43,355 nucleotides of DNA from an uncultured Trueperaceae bacterium (GTDB taxonomy: Bacteria; Deinococcota; Deinococci; Deinococcales; Trueperaceae), in assembly GCA_913062675.1 (NCBI GenBank), contig CAJXWR010000008.1, positions 1-43,355 of the forward strand, written 5' to 3'. Both the position numbers and the translations under genes were made by a program. Shown piece after piece: positions 7,019 to 17,521 of the stretch (position 1 is the first letter of the stretch; the number at the start of each line of letters is the position of its first letter). The notes beneath the pieces were generated by a model. It saw only the letters and a program-made list of their open reading frames with translations, had not been told where the DNA came from and did no database searches.

Positions 7019-8161
7019 CTGACGCGTACGCATCGCGCCTACCTCGCCATTGCCGGCATCTTCGCCATAAACGGCGTGCTGCTGGCCAGTTGGGTCGCGC
7101 GGATCCCTTCAGTCAGCCGTGACCTGGCATTGAACAACGCGCAGGTCGGAATCGCCTTGCTGGGCGTCGCCGTCGGATCCTTGTCCGCCTTCCCGTTTGT
7201 CGGACGGTTCATCGCACGGTACGGCAGCGCGCGCGTGACGATTGCCTGCGGTCTCGCGTCGTGCGTGGCCGTGATCCTTCCTACGGTTGCACCCCACCTT
7301 CTCGCTCTGTTTGCAGGCCTGGTCGTTCTTGGCGCAAGCGTGGGCGCGATGGACGTCGCCATGAACGCTCAGGGCGTCGAGGTCGAACGCATTGGTCCCC
7401 GCACGATCCTGAACTCGCTCCACGGTTTCTGGAGCGTTGGCGGGTTCGTGGGCGCGACGATGGGCGGATGGATGGCAGGGATAGGCGTGAGCGTTCCCGT
7501 ACACCTCACGGCGATTGCGTTCCTAACGGCGCTCGTTCTTCTCGTCGCGCAGCGGTTCCTCGTCCCTGACGTGCGGGGTGACGACGAGGTGGAGGCACCC
7601 GTATTCATGCTGCCCCCGCGCGCCTTATGGGGCCTTGGCGCCATTGCCTTCTGCGCGGCAATTGGCGAGGGAGCCATGGCCGACTGGAGTGCCCTCTACC
7701 TGAACGTGTCGCTCGGCACGAGCGTTGGTGTCGCTGCGACCGGCTACGCGGTGTTTTCACTCGCCATGGTGGTGGGCAGGTTCTCCGGAGACGCGCTCGT
7801 CGCTCGGATGCGAGCAGCCAGCGTCGTCCGTGTTGGAGGCGCCATCGCGGCGGTGGGGCTCGCCGCTGGATTGACCGTGCACACGCTCGCCGCGTCCGTC
7901 ACCGGGTTCGCCCTGATCGGGCTGGGCCTTTCGGTCATCGTGCCGACGGCGTTCAGTGCCGCAGGCCGCCACCCCACCATCCCGCGGGGGACGGCCATCG
8001 CTGCCGTCGCGACGGTCGGTTATGCGGGCCTGCTCGCCGGGCCGCCCACCCTCGGCTGGGTTGCCGAACTCACGTCGCTACGGATTGCGCTCGCGCTGGT
8101 CGTGATCGCGTGCGCCATCATTGTCGTCCTGTCACCCGCAGCCGCACGATCGACGACCTGA
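7019..8161 (+). CDS. MFS transporter (YbjJ-like), start codon problematic
   Basis: A 12-helix-type major facilitator protein of about 380 residues. Near the N-terminus it has the family phrase SWVARIPSVSRDLAL, then NNAQVGIALLGVAVGSLSAF and GRFIARYGSARVT, an MFS loop 2-3 motif. The substrate is unknown; relatives are putative efflux or sugar-type carriers. The coding frame clearly extends left of the first GTG (7076) through RTHRAYLAIAGIFAINGVLL, which completes helix 1. No ATG, GTG or TTG exists in that frame back to the stop at 6953. A CTG at 7019 sits where the initiator should be and is used here. A strong AGGAGG (6954-6959) and a GTG at 6973 lie in a different frame, so a one-base frameshift is an alternative. 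Confidence 0.75.
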   Translation: MTRTHRAYLAIAGIFAINGVLLASWVARIPSVSRDLALNNAQVGIALLGVAVGSLSAFPFVGRFIARYGSARVTIACGLASCVAVILPTVAPHLLALFAGLVVLGASVGAMDVAMNAQGVEVERIGPRTILNSLHGFWSVGGFVGATMGGWMAGIGVSVPVHLTAIAFLTALVLLVAQRFLVPDVRGDDEVEAPVFMLPPRALWGLGAIAFCAAIGEGAMADWSALYLNVSLGTSVGVAATGYAVFSLAMVVGRFSGDALVARMRAASVVRVGGAIAAVGLAAGLTVHTLAASVTGFALIGLGLSVIVPTAFSAAGRHPTIPRGTAIAAVATVGYAGLLAGPPTLGWVAELTSLRIALALVVIACAIIVVLSPAAARSTT

Positions 8162-8178
8162 GATACGCCGCAGGCTCT

Positions 8179-8213
8179 TCCGGTATCGTCCAAGGGGTCG
8201 ACCCAATACCGGA
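8179..8213. promoter_or_regulatory. Inverted repeat upstream of the Pr6Pr gene
   Basis: TCCGGTAT (8179-8186) pairs with ATACCGGA (8206-8213) around 19 bases that themselves contain the palindrome GGGTCGACCC. It sits between the MFS stop and the ribosome binding site of the next gene. It could end the MFS transcript as a nested hairpin, though no T-tract follows, or it could be a dyad operator. Confidence 0.35.
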
Positions 8214-8225
8214 TAAGAGGTCAGT

Positions 8226-8804
8226 ATGAAGCACAAGCTTGCGAATCCGCTTCGTCTCGTCATCGCGCTTGCATCGTTCTACTTCGTCATCGACGCCTTT
8301 CGCTCGGAGTTCTTCGGGTCGCTGCAGTACTTCACGTACACGGGGAGCCTCGTCGGGGCACTGGTCCTGCTCTTCGTCGTCGCTGGGCGACTGGATGAGC
8401 GGCACCTCGTCCTGCCGTTCAGCATCACCGTCATCATTCACGTCGTGTACATCGTCTTGCTCGTCGGTCCGGACGGCATCATCAACGACCTTTTGACGGG
8501 TGGAGCCGAGAACCTCGTGCTGCACTACCTACCCCCGTACCTTTTGCTGATCGACCTCGTGCTGCTCTCTCGCGCGCGAATCTACCTCTACCGGGATGCC
8601 CTCACCTACCTGATCGTGCCCGTGGCTTACCTCGGGTACGTCGCCATCTACGGTCAGGTTGCACGCGAGTATCCGTACTTCTTCTTGAACGTCGGCGAGC
8701 TCGGCTTCGCCGTTCTCTACTACGTGGCGGCAATCGCCACGTTCTTCGTGGCGCTGAACTTGTTCGTCATCGCGATCAAGCGCCGCACCGCGGTGGTGCG
8801 GTAA
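8226..8804 (+). CDS. Pr6Pr family membrane protein
   Basis: A 192-residue integral membrane protein with about six transmembrane helices. It resembles the Pr6Pr (FAR-17a/AIG1-like) bacterial family: LQYFTYTGSLVGALVLLFVV after helix 1, an intramembrane His in NLVLHYLPPYLLLIDLVLLS, and a conserved REYPYFFLNVGELGF near helix 5. Eukaryotic AIG1/ADTRP relatives are lipid-ester hydrolases using Thr and His. Whether this one has such activity is unknown, but the His in LVLHYLPP is preserved. The ATG follows AAGAGG at 8-9 bases. It appears monocistronic. Confidence 0.7.
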   Translation: MKHKLANPLRLVIALASFYFVIDAFRSEFFGSLQYFTYTGSLVGALVLLFVVAGRLDERHLVLPFSITVIIHVVYIVLLVGPDGIINDLLTGGAENLVLHYLPPYLLLIDLVLLSRARIYLYRDALTYLIVPVAYLGYVAIYGQVAREYPYFFLNVGELGFAVLYYVAAIATFFVALNLFVIAIKRRTAVVR

Positions 8805-9042
8805 TCCGCGTTGCATCCCACGCGTGACCGAAACAACCGAAACGTGGAGACGTGACGCGAGCCGATTGACCGCTCCGCTGGGTACGTTCCTCCGTCCGAA
8901 GTCCACCGGTCCGGGGCGGCATGGCGAAAGCCTTCGAGCACCTACCCAACCTGGTCCCTACGGTGATGGCAGCATCGCAGGCGAATGATGCGAAGGGCTA
9001 ACGCATGGGGGCGGTGACCTTGACGGAAGTCGCCCAGAAGCA

Positions 9043-9705
9043 TCAAACGCTCGCTAACCAGAGCGCCAGCAAACCTTGGCCGACGTAGTACGCCGGTAAT
9101 CCCCACAGTTTGTTCGCGAACGATGCGCGACCGAAACGGTGGCGCGCGACGGCAAGATCCGAGCCCGCGACGAGGGTCCCACCCACGGCAAGAAACGGTG
9201 CGGTGTGCAGCGAGGCGGCAAGCGTGGCGAGCCCAACCATCACGGTCAACAGAGCGAGGTACGAAGCGACCGGGATTCGAAGGCGCGTGGGCACGCGCCA
9301 ATGGGCCTGCAGGGCGCGCCAGGCGAACACAGCGGCGATCAGGCACGCGGCAACCGTGAGCGAACTAGCAGTTGGTGCGGCTGCCAGTAGCAGGAACCCC
9401 GCTGCGAACGCGGCGTGCGCCAGCGTGAAGGCAGCCAGTCCGCCGGCGAACGCAAGTGCACCTCGGCCAGCCAGAATGACGTCCCCCACGGCAGACGTCG
9501 CAAGGCCCACGAGCACGAGTCTCCCCCACAGGGATTCAGGCACGCCGCCCAGCACGGCGATGGCGACGAACGATGCGGAGGCGACCGCCTTCGACACGGC
9601 GTAGAGACCGCGCGCCTTCGCGTGGTAGGCGAGCAGCATCGCCACCACGCCTGCCAAGAGGCACGCCAGCAAGAACGCGGTAGGGGCGCCCTGAGGCAAG
9701 GTCAT
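9043..9705 (-). CDS. YhhN/TMEM86-like membrane protein (lysoplasmalogenase family)
   Basis: A 220-residue membrane protein with about eight hydrophobic segments. The pattern SAVGDVILAGRGALAFAGGL followed by FTLAHAAFAAGFLL, and near the C-terminus VAGSDLAVARHRFGRA then LPAYYVGQGLLAL, matches the YhhN family. In characterised members (mammalian TMEM86, some bacterial proteins) the enzyme hydrolyses the vinyl-ether bond of lysoplasmalogens. The paired Asp residues in SAVGD and AGSD are the conserved polar positions expected. It is flanked by unrelated genes. Family call is good; the substrate is not shown by sequence. Confidence 0.78.
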   Translation of the reverse strand: MTLPQGAPTAFLLACLLAGVVAMLLAYHAKARGLYAVSKAVASASFVAIAVLGGVPESLWGRLVLVGLATSAVGDVILAGRGALAFAGGLAAFTLAHAAFAAGFLLLAAAPTASSLTVAACLIAAVFAWRALQAHWRVPTRLRIPVASYLALLTVMVGLATLAASLHTAPFLAVGGTLVAGSDLAVARHRFGRASFANKLWGLPAYYVGQGLLALWLASV

Positions 9706-9826
9706 CGATGCGAAGTGTACGGTACGCCCGCCGCGTCAACCGGGTCGTGTTGGCAAGGCGTGGGGTCGCCAAGGGTCGAGGGGCCGCACGGGGAGACCCC
9801 TCGACACGCGTAATCGTGGCGCACGA

Positions 9827-10963
9827 CTACTCGCAGGTATCGGAATACGCATCGTCTCCCGTGACGTTCACCGTGCAGTCGTCAGTCCCGGTCGCGATCG
9901 CCGTGCTGCCGTCCCCCTCCACGCTGGCGGAGGCACGGTCGGCGAAACCGGATCGCGCGGTACTGCCATCGCCCTTCACGTCGGCTCGGTTGTCGTCTCC
10001 GTACCAGGCACGCGCTTCACTGTCGTTCCCCTCGACCGTCGCGGTGTTCCCGTCGCCCTCGAGCGCCACGGCGGTGTTGCCGTCCCCTTCGATGGCTGTT
10101 ACGTTTCCGTCCCCATCACCGGAACGCGCTTCGTTGTCCGAACCGACGACCTTCGCCTCGTTGCCGTCGCCCACACCGGCGCTCGCAACGTTGCCGCCTC
10201 CCTCGACCGTGGTGGTGTTGCCATTCCCCACCCCTGCGAACCCGTCACTCTCGTTGCCGACGACCGTTGCCGTGTTCGCGTGCCCGTTCCGCGCGCTCGC
10301 TTCGCTGTCATCCCCCACCACGGAGGCGGAATTCGCGTCCCCGAACATCGCCTCGGCTTCGCTGTCGTCCCCCACGACCGTCGCGACGTTGCCGACACCG
10401 TCACGCGCGGTTGCACGACCTTTGTCACCGGCCACCGTTGCCGTGTTCGCATCGCCGTACCCCGCGGTGGCGCTGCTGCCATCACCATTCACCGCCGCGG
10501 TGTTGCCATCTCCAATCGACGCACTCGCGAAACTCTCGTCCCCGTTCACGGTCGCTTCGTTGTCGTCGCCTCCCTGCGCGCGCGCCGTACCCCCATCCCC
10601 ACGCACCGTGGCCGTGTTTCGGTCGCCTGCCTCGGCCCAGCCGCCCGCGGCTGCCGAACCGTCGTCACCACGAACCGTCGCGGTGTTGTCATCCCCAAAC
10701 GTCGCAATCGCTGAGCTGTCATCTCCCATGGCCTTGGCCTTGTTGCGATTCCCGTTCGTGGCCTCCGCCGTCGCGCCATCCCCCTTCGCAATCGCGATCG
10801 AACCGACCCCGTCCGCGCTGCACGACGCGGTGCCCTTCTGCACGCGAATCTCCCCACGGTTGGCAATGCAAAGGTCCGGTCCCTTCTGCGCCCACGCCAT
10901 CGGGGCGAGGAGCACACCGACCAGAACGACCCACCAACGAAGTTCCAACGTTCGCTTGTTCAT
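9827..10963 (-). CDS. Secreted protein built of 19-residue Gly/Asp/Asn repeats (curlin-like beta-solenoid)
   Basis: A 378-residue protein with a signal peptide (about residues 1-25, cleavage after AWA). A short region with two Cys (32, 48) follows, then about 15 tandem repeats to residue 359 and a C-terminal cap with two Cys (363, 377). The repeat consensus is GDxNTATVxGDxSxAxAxx, two half-turns of 9-10 residues. From residue 113 to 359 it keeps exact 19-residue register over 13 units. The alternating small and beta-branched residues and Gly-Asx corners predict a beta-solenoid. The G-x-x-N-x-A-x-V phrase recalls curlin repeats, but the Gln ladder of CsgA is missing and Asp is abundant. ATG follows GGAGGA. 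No curli export gene is nearby. Function unknown; a surface fibre or adhesin is a reasonable inference. Confidence 0.7.
   Translation of the reverse strand: MNKRTLELRWWVVLVGVLLAPMAWAQKGPDLCIANRGEIRVQKGTASCSADGVGSIAIAKGDGATAEATNGNRNKAKAMGDDSSAIATFGDDNTATVRGDDGSAAAGGWAEAGDRNTATVRGDGGTARAQGGDDNEATVNGDESFASASIGDGNTAAVNGDGSSATAGYGDANTATVAGDKGRATARDGVGNVATVVGDDSEAEAMFGDANSASVVGDDSEASARNGHANTATVVGNESDGFAGVGNGNTTTVEGGGNVASAGVGDGNEAKVVGSDNEARSGDGDGNVTAIEGDGNTAVALEGDGNTATVEGNDSEARAWYGDDNRADVKGDGSTARSGFADRASASVEGDGSTAIATGTDDCTVNVTGDDAYSDTCE
9887..10627 (-). repeat. Coding tandem repeat, 57 bp period (19 codons), 13 units
   Basis: DNA encoding residues 113-359 of the secreted repeat protein. Each unit is 57 bp and ends of units are diverged at the DNA level, so the array is old or under protein-level selection rather than a recent slippage product. 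Earlier units (residues 61-112) are present but out of exact register because of a short insertion around residues 107-112. Confidence 0.85.
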
Positions 10964-11212
10964 GAGCTTCCTCCTTCAAGGGCGAGCTTGCGAAGCTGAT
11001 GTGGCAAGCGACACGAACACAAGACGAGAACGACGACCGAGTGTCGCGACCGCCATTGTGGACGGTCGTCCGAACGCAGGGCGGACATGCGTCACGAGTG
11101 GCGGTTCCACGTGCGGGATGGGATGGAGCTGGATGCGCGAGAGGAGCACGAGACGTATGCGCGCCAAACGCATCCGTCGTCCGGACGGCAGATGCGCACG
11201 TGGCTGAAACCG

Positions 11213-11833
11213 TCAGCGCTCCATGGCGCCTTTCCCTGCCAGGATGCGCGCTCGCGCCTTCTCGATGCGAGCGAACCGCGTTTCGGGTTTCTTTGCCGAG
11301 GACAGGTGAAGGACGTAACTCTTCTGCCGCCCGGGCGTGAGGGCGTGAAATGCCTCCGCCAACTCCGGGTCTGCGTCGAGCGCCTCGACGAGTTCGGCTG
11401 GCAGGGTGAGGGCTTCGTTGACCTTCTCAGGCTTCGCGCCGGCCGCGGCGTACGCCATGGCCTCCGTGAGGTATTCGCGAAGGATGGCTTCGCGTTCGAT
11501 CACCTGTGCCGCGTCGGTGAAGCAAAGCATGTCGGCATGCCTGGTGTTCGCACCCCGCTTCTCGAGCACGCCGTGGGGATCGGTCATCAGGGCGGCATCG
11601 AAGAAACTGAGGCGAAAGTCGTTCTTGAGCGCCCCGATGATCGCGACGTTGCGGCCTGCGTGCACGTAGCAGGGGTGCGCCCACTTGAGCGTCTCCTCGA
11701 GACCCACGTCGAGACACACGGCCCGCAGGGCGCGCACGCCCTCGTTCCACCGCAGGGTCGAGCATGCCGGCGTGTCGAACCGGTCGCACCGCCCACACCC
11801 TTTCGCCAAATAATCCTCGATGGTCGTGACCAC
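11213..11833 (-). CDS. YdeI/OmpD-associated family protein (DUF1801-like)
   Basis: A 206-residue cytoplasmic protein. The N-terminal part (about 20-125) has [20 protein letters not shown] and [14 protein letters not shown], typical of the YjbR/CyaY-like DUF1801 fold. The C-terminal tail [20 protein letters not shown] followed by [13 protein letters not shown] is the hallmark of YdeI and OmpD-associated proteins. No enzymatic role is established for the family. The first residues contain a Cys-rich stretch ([12 protein letters not shown]), which may bind metal. The start is GTG at 11831-11833 with only a weak ribosome binding site. It is divergent from the dehydrogenase gene to the right. Confidence 0.8.
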   Translation of the reverse strand: MVTTIEDYLAKGCGRCDRFDTPACSTLRWNEGVRALRAVCLDVGLEETLKWAHPCYVHAGRNVAIIGALKNDFRLSFFDAALMTDPHGVLEKRGANTRHADMLCFTDAAQVIEREAILREYLTEAMAYAAAGAKPEKVNEALTLPAELVEALDADPELAEAFHALTPGRQKSYVLHLSSAKKPETRFARIEKARARILAGKGAMER

Positions 11834-11917
11834 GTCGCAAGCCTACGCCACGTGGCAATCGTCGCGTACGATGACGCGCACTGCGGGCCCACCCGCGCGA
11901 CTTGGGAGGGAAGCTTC

Positions 11918-12922
11918 ATGCGCATCGCCGTCTTCAACGCCAAACCCTACGACCAGCGTTTCCTGGATGCAGCCAACCACCGTTACGACTTCGACCTGCA
12001 CTACCTCGAACCTCGACTGCTCACAAGTACCGCCCGCCTCGCGGAAGGCCATGACGCCGTGTGCGCCTTCGTCAACGACGATCTCGGTCGCGACGTTCTC
12101 GAGATTCTGAATCGGCACGGTGTGCGCCTCGTCGTTCTTCGCTCTGCCGGCTTCAACCATGTCGACCTCGAGGCGGCGGATTCGCTGGGCATCACGGTTG
12201 CACGGGTGCCCGCGTACTCACCGCACGCCGTGGCCGAGCATGCGCTGGCCCTCCTCTTGGCGCTCAACCGCAAGATTCATCGAGCCCACAACCGCGTGCG
12301 CGAGGGCAACTTCGCGCTCGAAGGCCTGCTGGGTTTCGACATGCAGGGCAAGACGGTTGGCGTGGTAGGAACGGGGAAGATTGGGCAGGCGTTCGCGCGC
12401 ATGGTGCACGGCATGGGGTGCAAAGTCGTAGCGCACGACCCCTTCCCAACCGAGGCGCTCCAAGGTTTGGCTCGGTACGTCCCGCTCGCGGAACTGTTGT
12501 CCTCCTCGGACGTCGTGTCGCTCCATTGTCCCCTCACGCCCGAGACCTTCCATCTCATCGACGAGGCCGCCATCGCCACGATGAGGGAGGGTGTGACCCT
12601 CATCAATACGAGTCGAGGACAACTCGTCGACACGCAGGCGGTCATTGAGGGCCTGAAGGAAGGACGGATCGGGAACGTGGGTCTCGACGTCTACGAGGAG
12701 GAGGGGGACCTGTTCTTCGAGGACCTGTCGAACCGCGTGATTCGCGATGACGTGTTCGCTCGTTTGCAGACGTTCCCGAACGTCTTGGTGACGGGGCACC
12801 AGGGATTCTTCACCGAGGAGGCGCTTGCCAACATCGCCGAGACGACGCTCGCCAACGTGCATGCGTTCGCGTCGGGGGAGGGTACGCTGCACCGCGTGAC
12901 GCGTGCCATGGCCTCCGGATGA
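11918..12922 (+). CDS. 2-hydroxyacid dehydrogenase, D-lactate dehydrogenase (LdhA) type
   Basis: A 334-residue NAD-dependent D-2-hydroxyacid dehydrogenase. The nucleotide-binding [13 protein letters not shown] is at residues 151-163 after GKTVGVV. Catalytic Arg is in TSRGQLVDT (R233), Glu in [13 protein letters not shown] (about 262), and His in [13 protein letters not shown] (H294). The sequence [20 protein letters not shown] is characteristic of fermentative D-lactate dehydrogenases of the E. coli LdhA type, which interconvert pyruvate and D-lactate. ATG at 11918 follows GGGAGGG and fits the family N-terminus [12 protein letters not shown]; upstream extensions of the frame are non-coding. 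Transcribed divergently from the YdeI-like gene. Confidence 0.9.
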   Translation: MRIAVFNAKPYDQRFLDAANHRYDFDLHYLEPRLLTSTARLAEGHDAVCAFVNDDLGRDVLEILNRHGVRLVVLRSAGFNHVDLEAADSLGITVARVPAYSPHAVAEHALALLLALNRKIHRAHNRVREGNFALEGLLGFDMQGKTVGVVGTGKIGQAFARMVHGMGCKVVAHDPFPTEALQGLARYVPLAELLSSSDVVSLHCPLTPETFHLIDEAAIATMREGVTLINTSRGQLVDTQAVIEGLKEGRIGNVGLDVYEEEGDLFFEDLSNRVIRDDVFARLQTFPNVLVTGHQGFFTEEALANIAETTLANVHAFASGEGTLHRVTRAMASG

Positions 12923-12986
12923 GCGCCCGCGTGCCACGATTCGAACGACGCGACCGCCCGGCGTGGTCCTTCACGGAGGCTGCCTG

Positions 12987-13502
12987 ATGAACACGCACGC
13001 GTACTACGATTACTTGGTGAAGGCGCGCCACGACTTGTGGCCGGCACTCCTTAATCTCGACGATGACCTTGCTCGTCAACCCATTCCGGGGGGTGTGTGG
13101 ACATGCATTAAACACCTCGTGCTCCACACCGCGGTGGCGGAGGACGCTTGGCTGCGTGCCGACATCCAGCGACTCGAACCGCTGCGGACCCTCGAGGCGG
13201 CGCTCGATGGCATCGACGCAGCGAACGTCTGCGACGTTCCCATGGCAGACCTCGTGGCGTACTGGCAGCGCGTGGAGGAGGCCACCCTCGCCTTCCTCCC
13301 CACGCTCGACGAAGCGGACCTCGACCGCATGATGACGCCGTACGACGATCCTGATTGGCACCTTCGCGTGGGGGACGTGTTATGGCATGTGATGACGCAT
13401 GAGGTTCGACACACGGCGCAAATGGTGACGCACCTGCGGTCCCTTGGCGTCACGCCCCCGTCGTTGGATCTGGTGTTCTACCTGAAAGGCTCGAACCGTT
13501 GA
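12987..13502 (+). CDS. DinB-family protein
   Basis: A 171-residue four-helix-bundle protein of the DinB/YfiT superfamily. The expected metal ligands are visible as His in KHLVLHTAVAEDAWL (H43/H47) and in LWHVMTHEVRHTAQM (H137, H141). Many members are metal-dependent thiol S-transferases (bacillithiol or mycothiol) or are of unknown role; they are numerous in Deinococcota and Bacilli. ATG at 12987 follows GGAGG at 7 bases. It lies 64 bases after the dehydrogenase gene and could be co-transcribed with it. Confidence 0.82.
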   Translation: MNTHAYYDYLVKARHDLWPALLNLDDDLARQPIPGGVWTCIKHLVLHTAVAEDAWLRADIQRLEPLRTLEAALDGIDAANVCDVPMADLVAYWQRVEEATLAFLPTLDEADLDRMMTPYDDPDWHLRVGDVLWHVMTHEVRHTAQMVTHLRSLGVTPPSLDLVFYLKGSNR

Positions 13503-13647
13503 CGCCGTGCCTGCCGTGGGCGTGCAACGACATGGGCGAAACTCCACGTGCTCACGAAACCTCTCACGCGTAGGGCGGCAGACGGAATCATTCCTCTAAA
13601 GGGCTAGACGTCCCGTGCAAAACCGTTCCCACCGCACCCGCCCCATC

Positions 13648-13687
13648 AAGAAAAAGAGCGGCGCCCGAACCCTGGGGTCCGGGCGCC
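13648..13687 (-). terminator. Rho-independent terminator of katG
   Basis: Read on the minus strand, GGCGCCCG pairs with CGGGCGCC (13680-13687 with 13660-13667) and is followed by a T-rich run (CTCTTTTTCTT, 13658-13648). It lies 31-70 bases past the katG stop. The stem is GC-only and the T-tract is good, so this is a convincing terminator. Confidence 0.85.
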
Positions 13688-13717
13688 ACGAGACACGCCG
13701 CGTGCGTGTTAGCCGCG

Positions 13718-16051
<2,334 letters not shown>

Positions 16052-16060
16052 TCATCGGTG

Positions 16061-16111
16061 CGGCCCTCACCGCACCCGACCCTCACGCTACCGACCCTCA
16101 CGCCACCGACC
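16061..16111. repeat. Short 15-bp tandem repeat between katG and the Yip1-like gene
   Basis: CCGACCCTCACGCTA (16076-16090) is followed by CCGACCCTCACGCCA (16091-16105) and a partial CCGACC. A degenerate copy (CGGCCCTCACCGCAC) precedes it at 16061-16075. It is intergenic and close to the stop of the Yip1-like gene. No function is evident; replication slippage is the simplest origin. Confidence 0.7.
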
Positions 16112-16134
16112 GAGGCAAAGGACAGCCGGACCCG

Positions 16135-16680
16135 TTACGCCAAGATTGCGGAGATGACCCCGTTCACCAGGAACGAGGCGAGCGCAGCAAGCAGCAGCAC
16201 CGACCAGGTCGGCCAGCCAGGTTGCAGGTTCAAACTCGCCTGCGTCGCCATGTAGGCGAACCACACGTCCAGCACGAGGAACGCCAGGAACGCCACTGGA
16301 ATCAGTACGATGCCGACAATCGTGATGGCCAGGGCGAGCGACACCACCCCGAGCAGCACGGCGAGGGGCGCCCAGAACAACGCGAAGCTGTACGCCACCT
16401 CATCGACCGTCCCCGTTCCGCCCCGTTGCGTTCCCCACCAATGGACGATGTACACGAACACCACGAACCCAAGCACCGTGCTGACCAGCGTTGACAGGAA
16501 GGCACCAGGACCCAGCACCAAACTGAACAGGGACGACAGGGCTGCCGCGATGGCCACGTAGACAATCGCGTCGAGCAGCGTGCCCTCCTTCTCCACCCGC
16601 TCGAACGCCTCGACGTTGCGTTCCGTGAGCACCTGCCGGCTATGCGCCAGCATCATCGAAATCGAAGATCGCCTCGTCAT
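16135..16680 (-). CDS. Yip1-like integral membrane protein
   Basis: A 181-residue protein with five predicted transmembrane segments after a roughly 35-residue cytoplasmic N-terminus. The N-terminal part (SRQVLTERNVEAFERVEKEG then TLLDAIVYVAIAAALSSLF) and the overall plan fit the bacterial Yip1/DUF1282-type membrane family. Family members have no settled function. ATG at 16678-16680 follows GGAGGT at 9 bases; an internal ATG pair at residues 9-10 is the alternative. The next gene upstream on the same strand ends 78 bases away, so co-transcription is possible. Confidence 0.6.
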   Translation of the reverse strand: MTRRSSISMMLAHSRQVLTERNVEAFERVEKEGTLLDAIVYVAIAAALSSLFSLVLGPGAFLSTLVSTVLGFVVFVYIVHWWGTQRGGTGTVDEVAYSFALFWAPLAVLLGVVSLALAITIVGIVLIPVAFLAFLVLDVWFAYMATQASLNLQPGWPTWSVLLLAALASFLVNGVISAILA

Positions 16681-16758
16681 GTCGAACCCACCTCCCGGGA
16701 TTGAAAGAACCGTCTTTCACCACCGTGCGCCCCGCGTCCGACCGTCGGGAAGGCTTCC

Positions 16759-17073
16759 CTACGCCTCCTCCTCGGGCGTCGCAATGCGCCGCTGGTACGA
16801 AAGGTACAACGGAATCTCGAACAGCGCGTAGGTGACCAGCGTGAATACGAACCAGTTCGTGTCGAAGAAGACGAGACGAAACCGCTCGCCCGACCCAGCA
16901 AACAGCAGGCCCATGGCGACGAGCGACACGATCGACACCACGAGGTCGAGACCGGCGAGGCGCATCATGTTCGCTCCGGCATGGCGCGGGTACAGCCACT
17001 GGTACGCAACGAGCAACAGCACGATGTTCGTGATCAGCACCGTCGCCACGGGATTCGCCGTCAGGACGTCCAT
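16759..17073 (-). CDS. Small membrane protein of unknown function
   Basis: A 104-residue protein with three to four hydrophobic helices: VATVLITNIVLLLVAYQWLY (9-28), LDLVVSIVSLVAMGLLFAG (42-60) and WFVFTLVTYALFEIPLYL (74-91). It ends in an acidic tail. I do not recognise a family. The codon pattern, an ATG start and consistent hydrophobic periodicity support a real gene. It is divergent from the small membrane protein at 17142 with a 68-base gap that must hold both promoters. Confidence 0.6.
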   Translation of the reverse strand: MDVLTANPVATVLITNIVLLLVAYQWLYPRHAGANMMRLAGLDLVVSIVSLVAMGLLFAGSGERFRLVFFDTNWFVFTLVTYALFEIPLYLSYQRRIATPEEEA

Positions 17074-17141
17074 GCCGCAAATCGTACGCCATGCACGTGC
17101 CGTCCATGCAGGTCACGCCCCTAAGGCGGTAGGCTGACGCC

Positions 17142-17366
17142 ATGTTCTGGTTCATGCTCGGCATGTTCGGCGTCGGCATCTTCGTCGGGACCCGACTCTG
17201 CGGTCGCGGTTCTGCCAACGTCCAGCAACGCATCCGCGACGTCGAACGCGAAGCGTACGAACGCGGTCGCGCCTACGAACGGGGTGTGCAGGAAGGCCGA
17301 AGTGCCGGCACCGCCTCCGGGGACGCCGACCCGGTTGACGTGCAGGTGCTGCCCGATCGGACCTGA
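17142..17366 (+). CDS. Small single-pass membrane protein with a basic/acidic helical tail
   Basis: A 74-residue protein with one N-terminal hydrophobic segment (MFWFMLGMFGVGIFVGTRL) and a charged region likely to be a helix (RIRDVEREAYERGRAYERGV). The Tyr-Glu-Arg-Gly repeats in that helix (EAYERGRAYERGV) are striking. The C-terminus is disordered. No family recognised. The ribosome binding site is weak (GGCGGTAGG). It is plausible as a real small envelope protein lying upstream of the phn regulatory region. Confidence 0.5.
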   Translation: MFWFMLGMFGVGIFVGTRLCGRGSANVQQRIRDVEREAYERGRAYERGVQEGRSAGTASGDADPVDVQVLPDRT

Positions 17367-17404
17367 ACCTTCGCACGTTCGCGCCACCGCACGGTCACGG
17401 GATG

Positions 17405-17470
17405 CCTGACAGGACGATGGCGAACCCCTGACGAGACGATGGTTCGCTCCTGACAAGCGAAACGTACAAC
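17405..17470 (+). promoter_or_regulatory. Pho-box-like direct repeats and -10 element upstream of phnD
   Basis: CCTGAC occurs at 17405, 17427 and 17449, exactly 22 bases apart. GATGGC (17416) and GATGGT (17438) fill the intermediate 11-base positions. TACAAC at 17465-17470 is a possible -10 starting 10 bases after the last repeat, with no good -35. PhoB-type activators bind 11-bp phased direct repeats placed about 10 bases before the -10, so this fits a phosphate-starvation promoter for the phn operon. The repeat sequence itself differs from the E. coli CTGTCAT consensus. Confidence 0.5.
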
Positions 17471-17521
17471 GAGGTCGAGAGTGGCCGACGGCCGCTCCAA
17501 CCCTTGTGCCAGGAGGCAACC

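Noticed and set aside
6894-7022. Plus-strand 42-codon frame starting at ATG 6894
   Set aside because: No ribosome binding site, Arg-rich shadow composition, and it competes with two better frames.
10976-11173. Minus-strand 65-codon frame upstream of the repeat protein
   Set aside because: No ribosome binding site or recognisable feature; it lies where the promoter of the repeat gene is expected.
9708-11207. Plus-strand frame opposite the repeat protein, Ser/Pro/Thr-rich repeats
   Set aside because: Its repeats only mirror the 57-bp units of the minus-strand gene, which has a signal peptide, a ribosome binding site and regular solenoid spacing.
16061-16111. 15-bp tandem repeat considered as a CRISPR or iteron array
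   Set aside because: Only about two and a half copies, no spacers, no replication or cas gene nearby.
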